Shown here piece after piece: positions 46,772 through 55,516 of a DNA stretch of 58,182 bases. The notes below the pieces were generated by a model. The model did no database searches and was not told the DNA's origin. It saw only the letters and a program-made list of their open reading frames with translations. Position numbers and translations under genes: made by a program. The stretch comes from an uncultured Blautia sp. GTDB lineage: Bacteria > Bacillota > Clostridia > Lachnospirales > Lachnospiraceae. How positions within the stretch are numbered: the first letter of the stretch is position 1; each line of letters starts with the position of its first letter. The DNA lies in assembly GCA_934371915.1 (NCBI GenBank), contig CAKROE010000008.1, forward strand, positions 1-58,182, read 5' to 3'.

Positions 46772-48295
46772 ATGAAATTTACAGACAAATTTAAAGCAAA
46801 GAAGACAGAAAATCAGGAGAATCCGGTAAACGAAGCTCCAAAGAAAGAAAAGAAACCTCTGAAGCAGAAAATCAAGGATTCTATGAACAAAAAATATCTC
46901 AAAAATGGCTCCTACAGCGTAGTCATCAGTGCCATTTTTGTTGTGATCGTACTTGTAGTCAATATGATCGTTGGCTCACTTCCAACAAAATATACGGAAG
47001 TTGATGTCAGCAGCGAAAAGCTGTACAGCATCAGTGATGATACAAAGAAATTTCTGAAAAAACTGGATAAAGATGTCACAATCTATCAGGTGGTTCAGAG
47101 TGGTTCCGAAGATGAAACCATCAAAAAACTTCTGGAAAAGTATGAGGAAGAGTCAGATCATATTAAAGTAGAACAGAAAGATCCGGTAGTAAACCCGAAA
47201 TTTACATCCGAATATACAAGTGACGATGTTGCTGCAAACAGCCTGATCGTTGTATGTGGTGACAGAAGCAAAGTGGTAAATTACAGCAGTATTTATGAAT
47301 CTTCTATAGATTACAATACTTATCAGTCTACAACGACAGGATTTGACGGAGAAGGCCAGATTGACAGTGCAATTTCCTATGTGACATCAGAAAATCTTCC
47401 GGTGCTTTATACACTGGACGGACATGGTGAAAAAGAACTGGATTCCTCACTTCAGGAGGATATCCAGAAGGCAAATATTGACATTAAGTCCCTGAACCTG
47501 ATCACAGAAGAAAAAGTTCCGGATGATGCGGCATGCCTGCTTATCAATGCACCTGCTTCTGATATTTCCGAATCTGAAAAAGATGCAATTATTGATTATC
47601 TGGAAAATGGCGGAAAGGCTATGATTTTCTCTGATTATACAGAAGAATCTATGGAAAATTTTGATGCCGTTCTTGCAAATTATGGTGTGGAAAGAACAGA
47701 TGGTATCGTGATCGAGGGCGATTCACAGCATTATGCACAGATGCCTTATTATCTGATACCGACGGTCAACAGCACAGATGCTATCTCTGATTTTGCATCC
47801 AAAGGATATTATGTTTTGATGCCATATGCACAGGGAATCAAACAGACAGACAATCTGCGTGATACTGTCACGGTCAACAGTCTTCTGACTACTTCCGACA
47901 GTGCATATTCCAAGGTTGATGTCAACAGCGGCACGATTGACAAGAGCGACGATGATATTGATGGTCCGTTTGATCTTGGTGTAAGTATTACCGAAACTCT
48001 GGATGATGATAAAGAAACTCAGATTGTTTATTACACAAGTTCCAATCTCATGGACAGCCAGATCAACCAGATGGTATCCGGAGGAAACGAGCAGATGATC
48101 ATGAGTTCCCTGAACTGGATGTGCAGCTCTGATGAAACAGAGACGATTTCCGTTCCGTCTAAGAACCTGCAGATTTCCTATCTGACACTGACTGCTTATG
48201 ATGTAAGCTTCTGGAAAATCTGCGTAATGGGAATCATCCCGGTTATTTTCCTTGTCATTGGATTTATGGTATGGCTGAAAAGGAGAAAAGCATAA
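46772..48295 (+). CDS. GldG-like ABC-transporter auxiliary protein
   Basis: The 507-aa protein has a Lys-rich cytoplasmic tail (1 to about 45), one membrane helix (YSVVISAIFVVIVLVVNMIVG), a large external part with DVSSEKLYSISDDTKKFLKKL and the GldG/ABC_transp_aux pattern (VTSENLPVLYTLDGHGE, DDAACLLINAPASDISESEKDAIIDYLENGGK), and a second helix near the end, followed by a short basic tail. The start is the ATG with AGGAGGTGGGAG upstream, not the earlier in-frame ATG. Its stop overlaps the next start (TAATG). Confidence 0.88.
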   Translation: MKFTDKFKAKKTENQENPVNEAPKKEKKPLKQKIKDSMNKKYLKNGSYSVVISAIFVVIVLVVNMIVGSLPTKYTEVDVSSEKLYSISDDTKKFLKKLDKDVTIYQVVQSGSEDETIKKLLEKYEEESDHIKVEQKDPVVNPKFTSEYTSDDVAANSLIVVCGDRSKVVNYSSIYESSIDYNTYQSTTTGFDGEGQIDSAISYVTSENLPVLYTLDGHGEKELDSSLQEDIQKANIDIKSLNLITEEKVPDDAACLLINAPASDISESEKDAIIDYLENGGKAMIFSDYTEESMENFDAVLANYGVERTDGIVIEGDSQHYAQMPYYLIPTVNSTDAISDFASKGYYVLMPYAQGIKQTDNLRDTVTVNSLLTTSDSAYSKVDVNSGTIDKSDDDIDGPFDLGVSITETLDDDKETQIVYYTSSNLMDSQINQMVSGGNEQMIMSSLNWMCSSDETETISVPSKNLQISYLTLTAYDVSFWKICVMGIIPVIFLVIGFMVWLKRRKA

Positions 48296-49824
48296 TGAAG
48301 AAAAAAACAGTCAAACTTGTTTCTGCTGTTGTAGTACTTGGTGTGGTGTGCGGAGCTTATGCCGGTGTGAATTCTTATGTTTCTTCACAGGAAGCAAAAG
48401 AGGCTGAGAAAGAGGATAAGAGTGTTGATCTCATAAGCCTTAAAGCAGATGATGTGACAGCAGTTTCTTTTAAAGCAGATGATGCAGATGTAGAATTTGA
48501 TAAAAAAGATGATACATGGACAGAAAAATCAGATGCAGATTTTCCGGTAAATCAGGATACCGTGGATAATGCAGTTAAGGGAGTTGCTTCCCTTACTGCA
48601 GATCAGGAGATTTCGGATGTTGAGGACTTGAGTCAGTATGATCTGGATGATCCGCAGAATACGATCACACTGACAACAGCAGATGGAGATACAACACTTC
48701 AGGTCGGCATGGAATCTTCAAATAATCAGTATTACGTGAAGAAAGCGGACGATGATAAGAATGTCTATCTGGTATCGAGCACATCAATGGAACCGTTTAT
48801 GGGAGGATTATATGACTTTGCCGAGAGCGGTACATTCCCGTCTGTTACTTCTGCAACAATCACAGATGTAAAAGTTGACAAAGAAGACGGATATGAACTT
48901 ACTCAGGATGCAGATAATCTGTTCTGGAATGTCTCTGATGGAAAAGATACAGAAAAGGCAGATACAACAAAAGCCGGAACGGTTACATCGGCAATTGGTT
49001 CTCTTGCGTATGACAAATTCGTAGATTACAACTGCACGGATGATGCAAAATATGGAGTTGACGATCCGTATGCTGTAGTTACAGTGAAATACACTGAGGA
49101 AGAAGCAGTGGAAAGCGATGAAGAAGATACTGACAGCGAAGAGGGCACAGATTCTTCAGAAGAAAATACAAATGAAGATTCTGATACTGCAGAAAGTGCT
49201 GATGCATCAGAAGAAGATTCTTCGGAGGCGGATTCTTCCGAGGATGAGCAGGAGACGCAGACGGTGGAGAAGACACTTACCATCTATGTGGGAGATGAGA
49301 CCGGTGATGACCGTTATGTAAAAGTAGATGACAGCAAAGAAGTCTACACGATCACCAAAGATTCTCTGACAGATATCCTTGACAGTACGATATCTGATTT
49401 TTACAGCCTGACCGTAAATTATGTATCCATAAATGATCTGGATTCACTGGAAGTAAAGAGTGATGACGGAGATCACACGGTGAGTGTTGTAAGAGAGACA
49501 GCTAAGGCTGAGGATTCAACGGAAACAACCACGACTTCATATGAGCTGGACGGAGAAGAGCTCGATGAATCGGCATTTACGACTTTCTACAACAAACTCA
49601 TCAATATGACTGCACAGGAGCGTTTCACCGGGGAATATACTCCGGATGGTGATGCAGCATATACATTCATCTTCAAAGATACAGACGGAAACGAAACCAC
49701 TGCAGAATATTATGAGTACGATACAAACTTCTATGCAGCAGTTGTAGGAGATAAGGTTTATCTGGTAAATAAGATGAACGTAAAGGAATTGAACAGTGCT
49801 TATCAGGATATGATAAATCAGTGA
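48295..49824 (+). CDS. DUF4340-domain membrane-anchored protein
   Basis: The 509-aa product has an N-terminal signal-anchor (KTVKLVSAVVVLGVVCGAYAGV) and a mostly beta external region with repeated modules of the DUF4340 type (ADFPVNQDTVDNAVKGVASL, YDLDDPQNTITLTTADGDTTLQVG, YYVKKADDDKNVYLVSSTSMEPF). Between residues about 265 and 325 lies a long stretch composed almost only of Glu, Asp, Ser and Thr, which looks like an inserted flexible linker. It completes the four-gene ABC operon. Position of the start is fixed by the overlap with the previous gene. Confidence 0.88.
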   Translation: MKKKTVKLVSAVVVLGVVCGAYAGVNSYVSSQEAKEAEKEDKSVDLISLKADDVTAVSFKADDADVEFDKKDDTWTEKSDADFPVNQDTVDNAVKGVASLTADQEISDVEDLSQYDLDDPQNTITLTTADGDTTLQVGMESSNNQYYVKKADDDKNVYLVSSTSMEPFMGGLYDFAESGTFPSVTSATITDVKVDKEDGYELTQDADNLFWNVSDGKDTEKADTTKAGTVTSAIGSLAYDKFVDYNCTDDAKYGVDDPYAVVTVKYTEEEAVESDEEDTDSEEGTDSSEENTNEDSDTAESADASEEDSSEADSSEDEQETQTVEKTLTIYVGDETGDDRYVKVDDSKEVYTITKDSLTDILDSTISDFYSLTVNYVSINDLDSLEVKSDDGDHTVSVVRETAKAEDSTETTTTSYELDGEELDESAFTTFYNKLINMTAQERFTGEYTPDGDAAYTFIFKDTDGNETTAEYYEYDTNFYAAVVGDKVYLVNKMNVKELNSAYQDMINQ

Positions 49825-49830
49825 ATACTT

Positions 49831-49853
49831 CCCCCGCGAGTTGCCCGCGGGGG
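49831..49853 (+). terminator. Terminator of the GldA-type ABC operon
   Basis: An 8-bp pure GC stem CCCCCGCG/CGCGGGGG with a 7-nt loop followed by ATTTTTTT, immediately after the DUF4340 stop codon. Confidence 0.95.
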
Positions 49854-49902
49854 ATTTTTTTGATAAAATGAACCTGATTTTACTACAAGTGAGGAAAATA
49901 AG

Positions 49903-50928
49903 ATGTTATATTTTGTAAATGATTATTCAGAGGGTGTACATGAAAAAATCCTTCAACACCTGATTGACACCAATATGGAACAGCTTTCCGGTTATGGAAC
50001 AGATCATTACTGCGAAACAGCTAAGAAGAAAATAAAGAAAGCATGTGGCTGTGAGGACGCAGAAGTCTGTTTGCTGACAGGCGGCACACAGACCAACCAG
50101 ATTGTCATTGACACCATGCTGGCACCGTATGAGGGCGTTGTAGCGGCTCACACAGGACATGTCAGTACACATGAAGCAGGTGCAATCGAATTTACCGGAC
50201 ATAAAGTACTGGAGCTTCCGGAAAAAAACGGTAAGATCTGTGCATCAGACCTTAAAGAACTGGTAGAAACATTCTATGGAGATGATAACCATGAGCATAT
50301 GGTATTTCCGGGAATGGTCTATATTTCACATCCGACAGAATATGGAACTTTATACAGCAAAAAGGAGCTGGAAGAGCTTTCTTCCGTGTGCAGAAAATAT
50401 AAGCTGCCGCTTTTTCTCGACGGAGCAAGACTGATTTATGGCCTTGTCAGCAAAGAGACAGATGTGACACTGCATGATATTGCCAGGCTTTGCGACGTAT
50501 TTTATATCGGCGGAACAAAAGCCGGACTGCTTTGTGGTGAAGCGGTTGTCTTTACCGGAAACTGTATGCCAAAACATTTTCTCACACGTGTAAAACAGCA
50601 TGGCGCACTTCTTGCAAAAGGCAGACTCCTTGGTGTGCAGTTTGATGCACTTTTTACAGATGACCTCTATCTGGCAATTGGCAAAAATGCCATTGAGACG
50701 GCAGCAGTCCTGAAAGAAGGCTTAAAGAAAAAAGGATATCAGTTTTTTATTGATTCACCTACAAATCAGCAGTTTGTCGTACTTGAAAACAGCAGAATGG
50801 AAGAACTGAAAAAGGACGTGCAGTTCGGTTTCTGGGAAAAAGCTGACGATTCGCATACCGTGGTCAGATTTGCAACCAGCTGGGCTACCAGAATGGAAGA
50901 TGTACAAAAACTTCTTTCTTTGTTATAG
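49903..50928 (+). CDS. Low-specificity L-threonine aldolase family enzyme
   Basis: This fold-type I PLP enzyme of 341 aa splits L-threonine or allo-threonine to glycine and acetaldehyde. It shows NDYSEGVHEKIL at the N-terminus, LTGGTQTNQIVID, HVSTHEAGAIE, FLDGARL (cofactor Asp and Arg), and the PLP-lysine loop FYIGGTKAGLL with the lysine near 206. In the beta-eliminating-lyase family tryptophanase and tyrosine phenol-lyase are longer, so aldolase is the better call. It has its own space between two terminated units. Confidence 0.86.
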   Translation: MLYFVNDYSEGVHEKILQHLIDTNMEQLSGYGTDHYCETAKKKIKKACGCEDAEVCLLTGGTQTNQIVIDTMLAPYEGVVAAHTGHVSTHEAGAIEFTGHKVLELPEKNGKICASDLKELVETFYGDDNHEHMVFPGMVYISHPTEYGTLYSKKELEELSSVCRKYKLPLFLDGARLIYGLVSKETDVTLHDIARLCDVFYIGGTKAGLLCGEAVVFTGNCMPKHFLTRVKQHGALLAKGRLLGVQFDALFTDDLYLAIGKNAIETAAVLKEGLKKKGYQFFIDSPTNQQFVVLENSRMEELKKDVQFGFWEKADDSHTVVRFATSWATRMEDVQKLLSLL

Positions 50929-50929
50929 A

Positions 50930-50958
50930 TTGTAAAAACATTTTTTTTAGCGTATAAT
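50930..50958 (+). promoter_or_regulatory. Promoter of the alpha/beta hydrolase gene
   Basis: TTGTAA (50930-50935), a 17-nt spacer and perfect TATAAT (50953-50958); 35 nt before the start codon. Confidence 0.75.
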
Positions 50959-50993
50959 AAAGCTACTCAGGTGATAAAAAAGGGAGGTAGAAC

Positions 50994-51947
50994 ATGAACA
51001 AGCACAGTAAACGACTGCTTACTCTTGTAGCACTGGCTACAACAACAACTGCCACGATTCATATTATAAATAAAGTAATTGCAGCATCCGCCTGTCTTAA
51101 GGAAATGCTGGATACAGATGTCAGAAACTATTATCATTGGCGTTTTGGCGATATTTATTATACAAAAAAAGGTAAAGGAAGCCCGATTCTTCTGATTCAT
51201 GATATGCTTCCGGGTGGTTCAGGATATGAATGGACCAGAATCGAGGATGAACTTGCGCTGGAGCACACCGTATATAATCTGGATCTTCCGGGATGCGGAC
51301 GTTCTGAGAAGCCGGGAATGACTTATACAAATTTTGTTTATGTTCAGGCAATATGTGATTTTATTAAAAATGTAATCGGAGAAAAAACGGATGTTATTGT
51401 AAATGGATATTCCGCTTCCTTTGTAGTTATGGCATGCCATAACGAAAAGACATTGTTTAATAAGATTATGATGGTGAATCCGGTCAGCCTTGCCAGCCTG
51501 AAGCAGATGCCTGGTAAGAAAGAAAAGCTTTTGCGAAAATGTCTGGAGATTCCGGTATTCGGAACACTGGTTTATCATATGGTTGTATCAAGAAGTGCAG
51601 TCAATGATGACTTTATCGAGAACTATGCATTTGATCCGTTCCATCCGGATCGGGAACTTCAGGATGCATATTATGAAGCGGCTCACAGAGGTGGATGCTA
51701 CGCAAAAAATGTCTATGCAAATAAAGCGTCAAAATATATGAACATTGATATTACCCGAGGCCTCAAAGAGATTGACAATAGCCTTTATATCGTAGAAGGT
51801 GAAGCGGAAAATAACGGTGAAGCAATCGTAGAAGCTTACCAGAATGTCAATCCGTCTGTAGAGGTTGCGACACTTAAAGAAACGAAGCATTTCCCACATG
51901 TAGAAGTTCCGGAACAGTTCCTGGAGCAGGTTGGAATCTTCTTTTGA
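50994..51947 (+). CDS. Membrane-anchored alpha/beta hydrolase
   Basis: The 317-aa protein has an N-terminal hydrophobic segment (LLTLVALATTTTATIHIINKVIAA) that could anchor or export it. The alpha/beta hydrolase fold shows the oxyanion strand SPILLIHDMLPGGSGYEW, DLPGCGRSEKP, the nucleophile elbow VNGYSAS (Ser in place of the last Gly of G-x-S-x-G) and a probable catalytic His in ETKHFPHVEVP. Substrate cannot be told. The elbow variant is unusual but seen in some lipase-like relatives. It ends in a strong terminator. Confidence 0.85.
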   Translation: MNKHSKRLLTLVALATTTTATIHIINKVIAASACLKEMLDTDVRNYYHWRFGDIYYTKKGKGSPILLIHDMLPGGSGYEWTRIEDELALEHTVYNLDLPGCGRSEKPGMTYTNFVYVQAICDFIKNVIGEKTDVIVNGYSASFVVMACHNEKTLFNKIMMVNPVSLASLKQMPGKKEKLLRKCLEIPVFGTLVYHMVVSRSAVNDDFIENYAFDPFHPDRELQDAYYEAAHRGGCYAKNVYANKASKYMNIDITRGLKEIDNSLYIVEGEAENNGEAIVEAYQNVNPSVEVATLKETKHFPHVEVPEQFLEQVGIFF

Positions 51948-51986
51948 AATTAATACCGTAAAATGTTATAAGACAAGAGTATAGAT

Positions 51987-52014
51987 AAAGCCCACAGCAG
52001 ATGCTGTGGGCTTT
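51987..52014 (+). terminator. Terminator of the hydrolase gene
   Basis: A 12-bp stem (51987-51998 with 52003-52014), with CCCACAGC/GCTGTGGG core, followed by TTTTTT. On the minus strand it may also end the convergent exporter operon, though its T tract there is shorter. Confidence 0.93.
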
Positions 52015-52027
52015 TTTAGAGGGTGTA

Positions 52028-53176
52028 TTATCCCTGACGTTTATATTTGGAAACGGCAAGGATCAGTGCGAGTAAAGCAAGGGTAAACATGACCTCGATT
52101 CCCATGGATTTCCAGATATCAACGGCAACCTTGCCTGAAACAACATGATATCGGGAAAGGGTCTCATTGATATTTTCATACCAGTAAACCGGAAGAAACT
52201 GTGCAACCCTGAGGACTTTTTTATTCATGATATTCATTGGCACAAATACACCTGAGAGGAAACATATACCAAGGGAAACGATGTTGGTGATTCCATTGAG
52301 CATGTTGCTGTTTTTTATAAAAAGACCGATCAGATATGCCAGTGAAAGTGCAATTGTCAGCATCAGGAAGGTATTTAACAGGTAATACCCCAGAACTTTG
52401 GAAGTCAGGAGTTCTTTCCCATACATAATACCGGCACCGGCGACTGCAATCAGCCAGAGGGCGAATCCAATGGTAAACATTGCAAGAAGCCCTTCAAGAT
52501 TCTGCCTGTGGGTGGAGACGGCAGATGCCTGCATACGTTTCTGGATATCCTCTTTTCGGAAGGCCAGGAGAATGTATCCCATAGAATAGCATAATACAGC
52601 CAGAAACAGATACGGAATATACCGGAAATAATATGTATATCCCGGTGTCTCGATTGTGGTTTCATCGTCCTGATACATGGTAACTTCCGAGGCAGACTGT
52701 TCAAGCGCAGCAACGGCGGCTTCTTTCTGTGAAAATCCGGCAGCAGTATAAGTGCGGATGGAATTCAGCCATGCATTTATCTGTTGGTCGACATAAAAAG
52801 AAGAATAGGATCCGGGTACTTTTGTGACAGAAAGCGGATTTCCATTTGTAATACAGGTTTCATAGAAATTTTTCGGAATCTGTACGATATATTCTGCATT
52901 TCTGTAAAAAAGTTCCTCCTGCATCACTGTAGGTTCTGCGGAAATCTCATATACATTATGGATGGTTTTAAGATATTCCATGAGTGCGTGAGAAAGTGTG
53001 CTGTCATCCTGATCTGCGATGGCAAGATCAATCCGTGTCTTTTCAAAATCTTCCAGATGATCTTTTTTGGCGGACGCCTGAAGTACCATGGCAATCGAAA
53101 AGAAAATTACCAGATAGATGCTGACCAGACCAATATTCTTTTTTAATATTTTCATATAACACTTAAATACTGTCAT
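52028..53176 (-). CDS. ABC-2 type permease, exporter subunit
   Basis: The 382-aa protein has an N-terminal helix (IGLVSIYLVIFFSIAMVLQ), a large external loop (about 35-180) and about five further helices (YIPYLFLAVLCYSMGYILLAF and onward), the layout of ABC-2 drug-export permeases (YhgE/CcmB-like). It pairs with the other permease of the operon, whose 3' end it overlaps by 14 bp. Third gene of an ATPase-permease-permease exporter. Confidence 0.86.
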   Translation of the reverse strand: MTVFKCYMKILKKNIGLVSIYLVIFFSIAMVLQASAKKDHLEDFEKTRIDLAIADQDDSTLSHALMEYLKTIHNVYEISAEPTVMQEELFYRNAEYIVQIPKNFYETCITNGNPLSVTKVPGSYSSFYVDQQINAWLNSIRTYTAAGFSQKEAAVAALEQSASEVTMYQDDETTIETPGYTYYFRYIPYLFLAVLCYSMGYILLAFRKEDIQKRMQASAVSTHRQNLEGLLAMFTIGFALWLIAVAGAGIMYGKELLTSKVLGYYLLNTFLMLTIALSLAYLIGLFIKNSNMLNGITNIVSLGICFLSGVFVPMNIMNKKVLRVAQFLPVYWYENINETLSRYHVVSGKVAVDIWKSMGIEVMFTLALLALILAVSKYKRQG

Positions 53177-54287
53177 ATCGATTCCTCCGGATCAGTAAAA
53201 ATGAGGCAAAAACAAGCGCAGCACTCATGACTGCCAGTGTCAGTACATTTCGGTAGTAGCGTGTCGGATCATCGTATACATTAATGCAGTAAAATGCATC
53301 CGAGATCAGTGCAGCAGGATTGATGCGGTTGATGATCGGGAAATGTTTTTCTACGGTATCTTTCATTGAACTGTTCATCAGGCCTGAGAGAAAACTGCAG
53401 ACCATGGAAATGGCGAGGATAACAGCTACTTTGATTCCTTCGCTCATTTTGCTGAGACTGCCGACAAACAGACCCATGGAGACACCGATGAGGCTTCCGA
53501 AAAGAGAAATAAGAAGCATTTTTCCTATTTGTCCCCGGAAGTCAAGTTTCAAAATGTTTCGCAGATAAATAAGCAGGATAATGACGTCTGCATATCCGAT
53601 CAGGAAAGAGGCAACCTGTTCGGATAAGATCAATTTCAGTTTGTGGGTAGGAGTGACACAGCGTCTTGCCGCCAGAGCCGTTAAATTGGCCTGTAATGTG
53701 ATTGCGGAGCCAAAGCCGATAAAACATCCATAGAGACATGCCATTGCAATCAGAGCGTAAAAAAACTGCGAATTACCGTCAATTGTTTTTCCTCCCAGAG
53801 AAACCTCCCGAACCAGATTGCGGGTGTCCATCATCTGTGTAAGTCCGTTCAGAAGCCCGGATGGATGATTTTTCAAAATCGTCCGTATGGTGTGCAGACT
53901 GTTGTCATAACTTTCCAGAATAGACTGCAGGATGCTTTCCGGGATTCCGTGTGCGTTGACCGTCAGGGATGGTGTCATGCCGGTATAATAAATTCCGGAG
54001 ATTTCTTTGTTTTTCAGGGCGGCAAGAGCCTTTTGTTCCGTCATTTCGTGCAGGCAGATCAGATCTGAGTCACTTTTTTGCACCTGCTCGAGGTAAAAAG
54101 CAAATAATGGATTGTCGGTTGATTCTTTTACCAGAGCCACCTGTACGGTTTCAAAATCGGCATCATTGAGATTTCCGAAAGCAAAAAAGAAAAAAGTGCC
54201 GAGTATCAGAGGAAAAACAAGCGGCCAGAAAGTCATGTTAAAATTCCGGAGTTTTACCAGAATGTTATATTTTATCAAATGCAGCAT
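53163..54287 (-). CDS. ABC-2 type permease, exporter subunit
   Basis: The 374-aa protein has the same plan as its neighbour: first helix (TFWPLVFPLILGTFFFFAFG), an external region (about 40-170), then five to six helices with the loop AARRCVTPTHKLKLILSEQVASFLIGY, the ABC-2 family pattern. It forms a likely heterodimer with the downstream permease, driven by the upstream ATPase. Confidence 0.87.
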   Translation of the reverse strand: MLHLIKYNILVKLRNFNMTFWPLVFPLILGTFFFFAFGNLNDADFETVQVALVKESTDNPLFAFYLEQVQKSDSDLICLHEMTEQKALAALKNKEISGIYYTGMTPSLTVNAHGIPESILQSILESYDNSLHTIRTILKNHPSGLLNGLTQMMDTRNLVREVSLGGKTIDGNSQFFYALIAMACLYGCFIGFGSAITLQANLTALAARRCVTPTHKLKLILSEQVASFLIGYADVIILLIYLRNILKLDFRGQIGKMLLISLFGSLIGVSMGLFVGSLSKMSEGIKVAVILAISMVCSFLSGLMNSSMKDTVEKHFPIINRINPAALISDAFYCINVYDDPTRYYRNVLTLAVMSAALVFASFLLIRRNRYDSI

Positions 54288-54373
54288 AAAAAATCCTTTC
54301 TGTAATCATTAATTATACAAAATAATGAATAAATATACATTGTGTGTAACGCACTTATATGCCTGAAAAACTA

Positions 54374-55303
54374 TTAATCGCGAAGCTGTTTTCCGGTGAT
54401 TTCCAGAAAAACATCGTTCAGTGTCGGAAGCTCGGAGAATACTCTTCCAAAAGTGATATCCTGACTTTGCAGATAATTCAGAAGTCGGATCAGGTTATGC
54501 TGGGCGCCGGTACAGCGGAGTATGAGAATCTGATTTTCATAGTGCAGATCAAATACATGAGGAAGACTGCGGATATCCTGCAGGTGTTTTTCCTCCAGAA
54601 GGATTGCTTCTACGGTGATGGTTTCACCGGTCTTGATCATTTTCTTTAATTCTTCAGATGTTCCGGAGGCAATGACACGTCCGTGATTCATGATTGCGAT
54701 TCGCGTGCAGATCTGTTCAACTTCTTCCATATAATGTGAAGTGTAAATGATCGTCGAACCCTGCGCATTCAGCTTCTGGATGCCTTCAAGGATTTTGTTG
54801 CGGCTTTGCGGGTCGACTGCCACGGTCGGTTCATCCATGATGATGAGACGCGGTTTATGGGCAATTCCGCAGGCAATATTCAGCCTGCGGAGAAGACCAC
54901 CGGATAATTTCTTCGGATACATTTTACAATAATCTTCAAGTCCGACAAATCGGACAGCATCATCAACCAGTTCTTTACGTTTCTTTTTATCAGAAACATA
55001 CAGACCACAGAAATAATCTATGTTTTCATATACAGTTAACTCGTCAAACACAGCGACATTCTGCAGCACGATTCCAATCTGCTGTTTTGCCTGATAATTG
55101 TCAGGCGCCATGGGCTGCCCGAAGACCTCGATGATTCCTTTATCGTATTTCAAAAGGGAAAGCAGGCAGTTGATGGCAGTCGTTTTTCCGGATCCGTTCG
55201 GACCGAGCAGACCGAAGATCTCACCTTCATGAATATCCAGGCTCAGGTGATTGAGAGCGACCAGATCACCATATCTTTTTACCAGATTTTCTATATGGAT
55301 CAT
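54374..55303 (-). CDS. ABC transporter ATP-binding protein (exporter)
   Basis: The 309-aa ATPase shows Walker A GPNGSGKTT, Q-loop GIVLQNVAVFDEL, signature LSGGLLRRLNIACGI and Walker B RLIIMDEPTVAVDP. A C-terminal domain of about 70 residues is typical of drug or antimicrobial-peptide exporters of the DrrA/YhaQ kind. First gene of the minus-strand operon, transcribed divergently from a sensor kinase-regulator pair, the usual sign of regulation by that pair. Cargo is not known. Confidence 0.9.
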   Translation of the reverse strand: MIHIENLVKRYGDLVALNHLSLDIHEGEIFGLLGPNGSGKTTAINCLLSLLKYDKGIIEVFGQPMAPDNYQAKQQIGIVLQNVAVFDELTVYENIDYFCGLYVSDKKKRKELVDDAVRFVGLEDYCKMYPKKLSGGLLRRLNIACGIAHKPRLIIMDEPTVAVDPQSRNKILEGIQKLNAQGSTIIYTSHYMEEVEQICTRIAIMNHGRVIASGTSEELKKMIKTGETITVEAILLEEKHLQDIRSLPHVFDLHYENQILILRCTGAQHNLIRLLNYLQSQDITFGRVFSELPTLNDVFLEITGKQLRD

Positions 55304-55400
55304 AAAAATTCCTCCAGTTAAATAATTGCTTTCACATAGTAATATCAGGAAGATAAATGCCGTTCGGAAGAAAGTGAAGGCTTTTGTACCTGATAACTAT

Positions 55401-55429
55401 AGTATAAAAGAAGATGTCTGTAATACCAA
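55401..55429 (-). promoter_or_regulatory. Promoter of the ABC exporter operon
   Basis: On the minus strand TTGGTA (55429-55424), a 17-nt spacer and TATACT (55406-55401). The -35 overlaps the left end of the palindrome at 55428-55468. Confidence 0.7.
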
Positions 55430-55468
55430 GTGTAAGATGTCACAAGAAAAACATGACATTTGTCACTT
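55428..55468. promoter_or_regulatory. Putative operator, interrupted palindrome between divergent promoters
   Basis: Left arm AAGTG-N4-ATGTCA (55428-55442) and right arm TGACAT-N4-CACTT (55454-55468) are exact mirror images around 55448 with an 11-bp centre. The arms touch the -35 boxes of both divergent promoters. This is a symmetric two-part site suitable for a dimeric NarL-type regulator, probably the one encoded at 56679-57299. Confidence 0.72.
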
Positions 55469-55495
55469 TGAGAGGTATGGAATGTGTTATATTAT
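55468..55495 (+). promoter_or_regulatory. Promoter of the sensor kinase-regulator pair
   Basis: TTGAGA (55468-55473), a 16-nt spacer and TATTAT (55490-55495), starting where the palindrome ends. Confidence 0.6.
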
Positions 55496-55516
55496 TATAA
55501 CAACAGGAGGAGAAAA

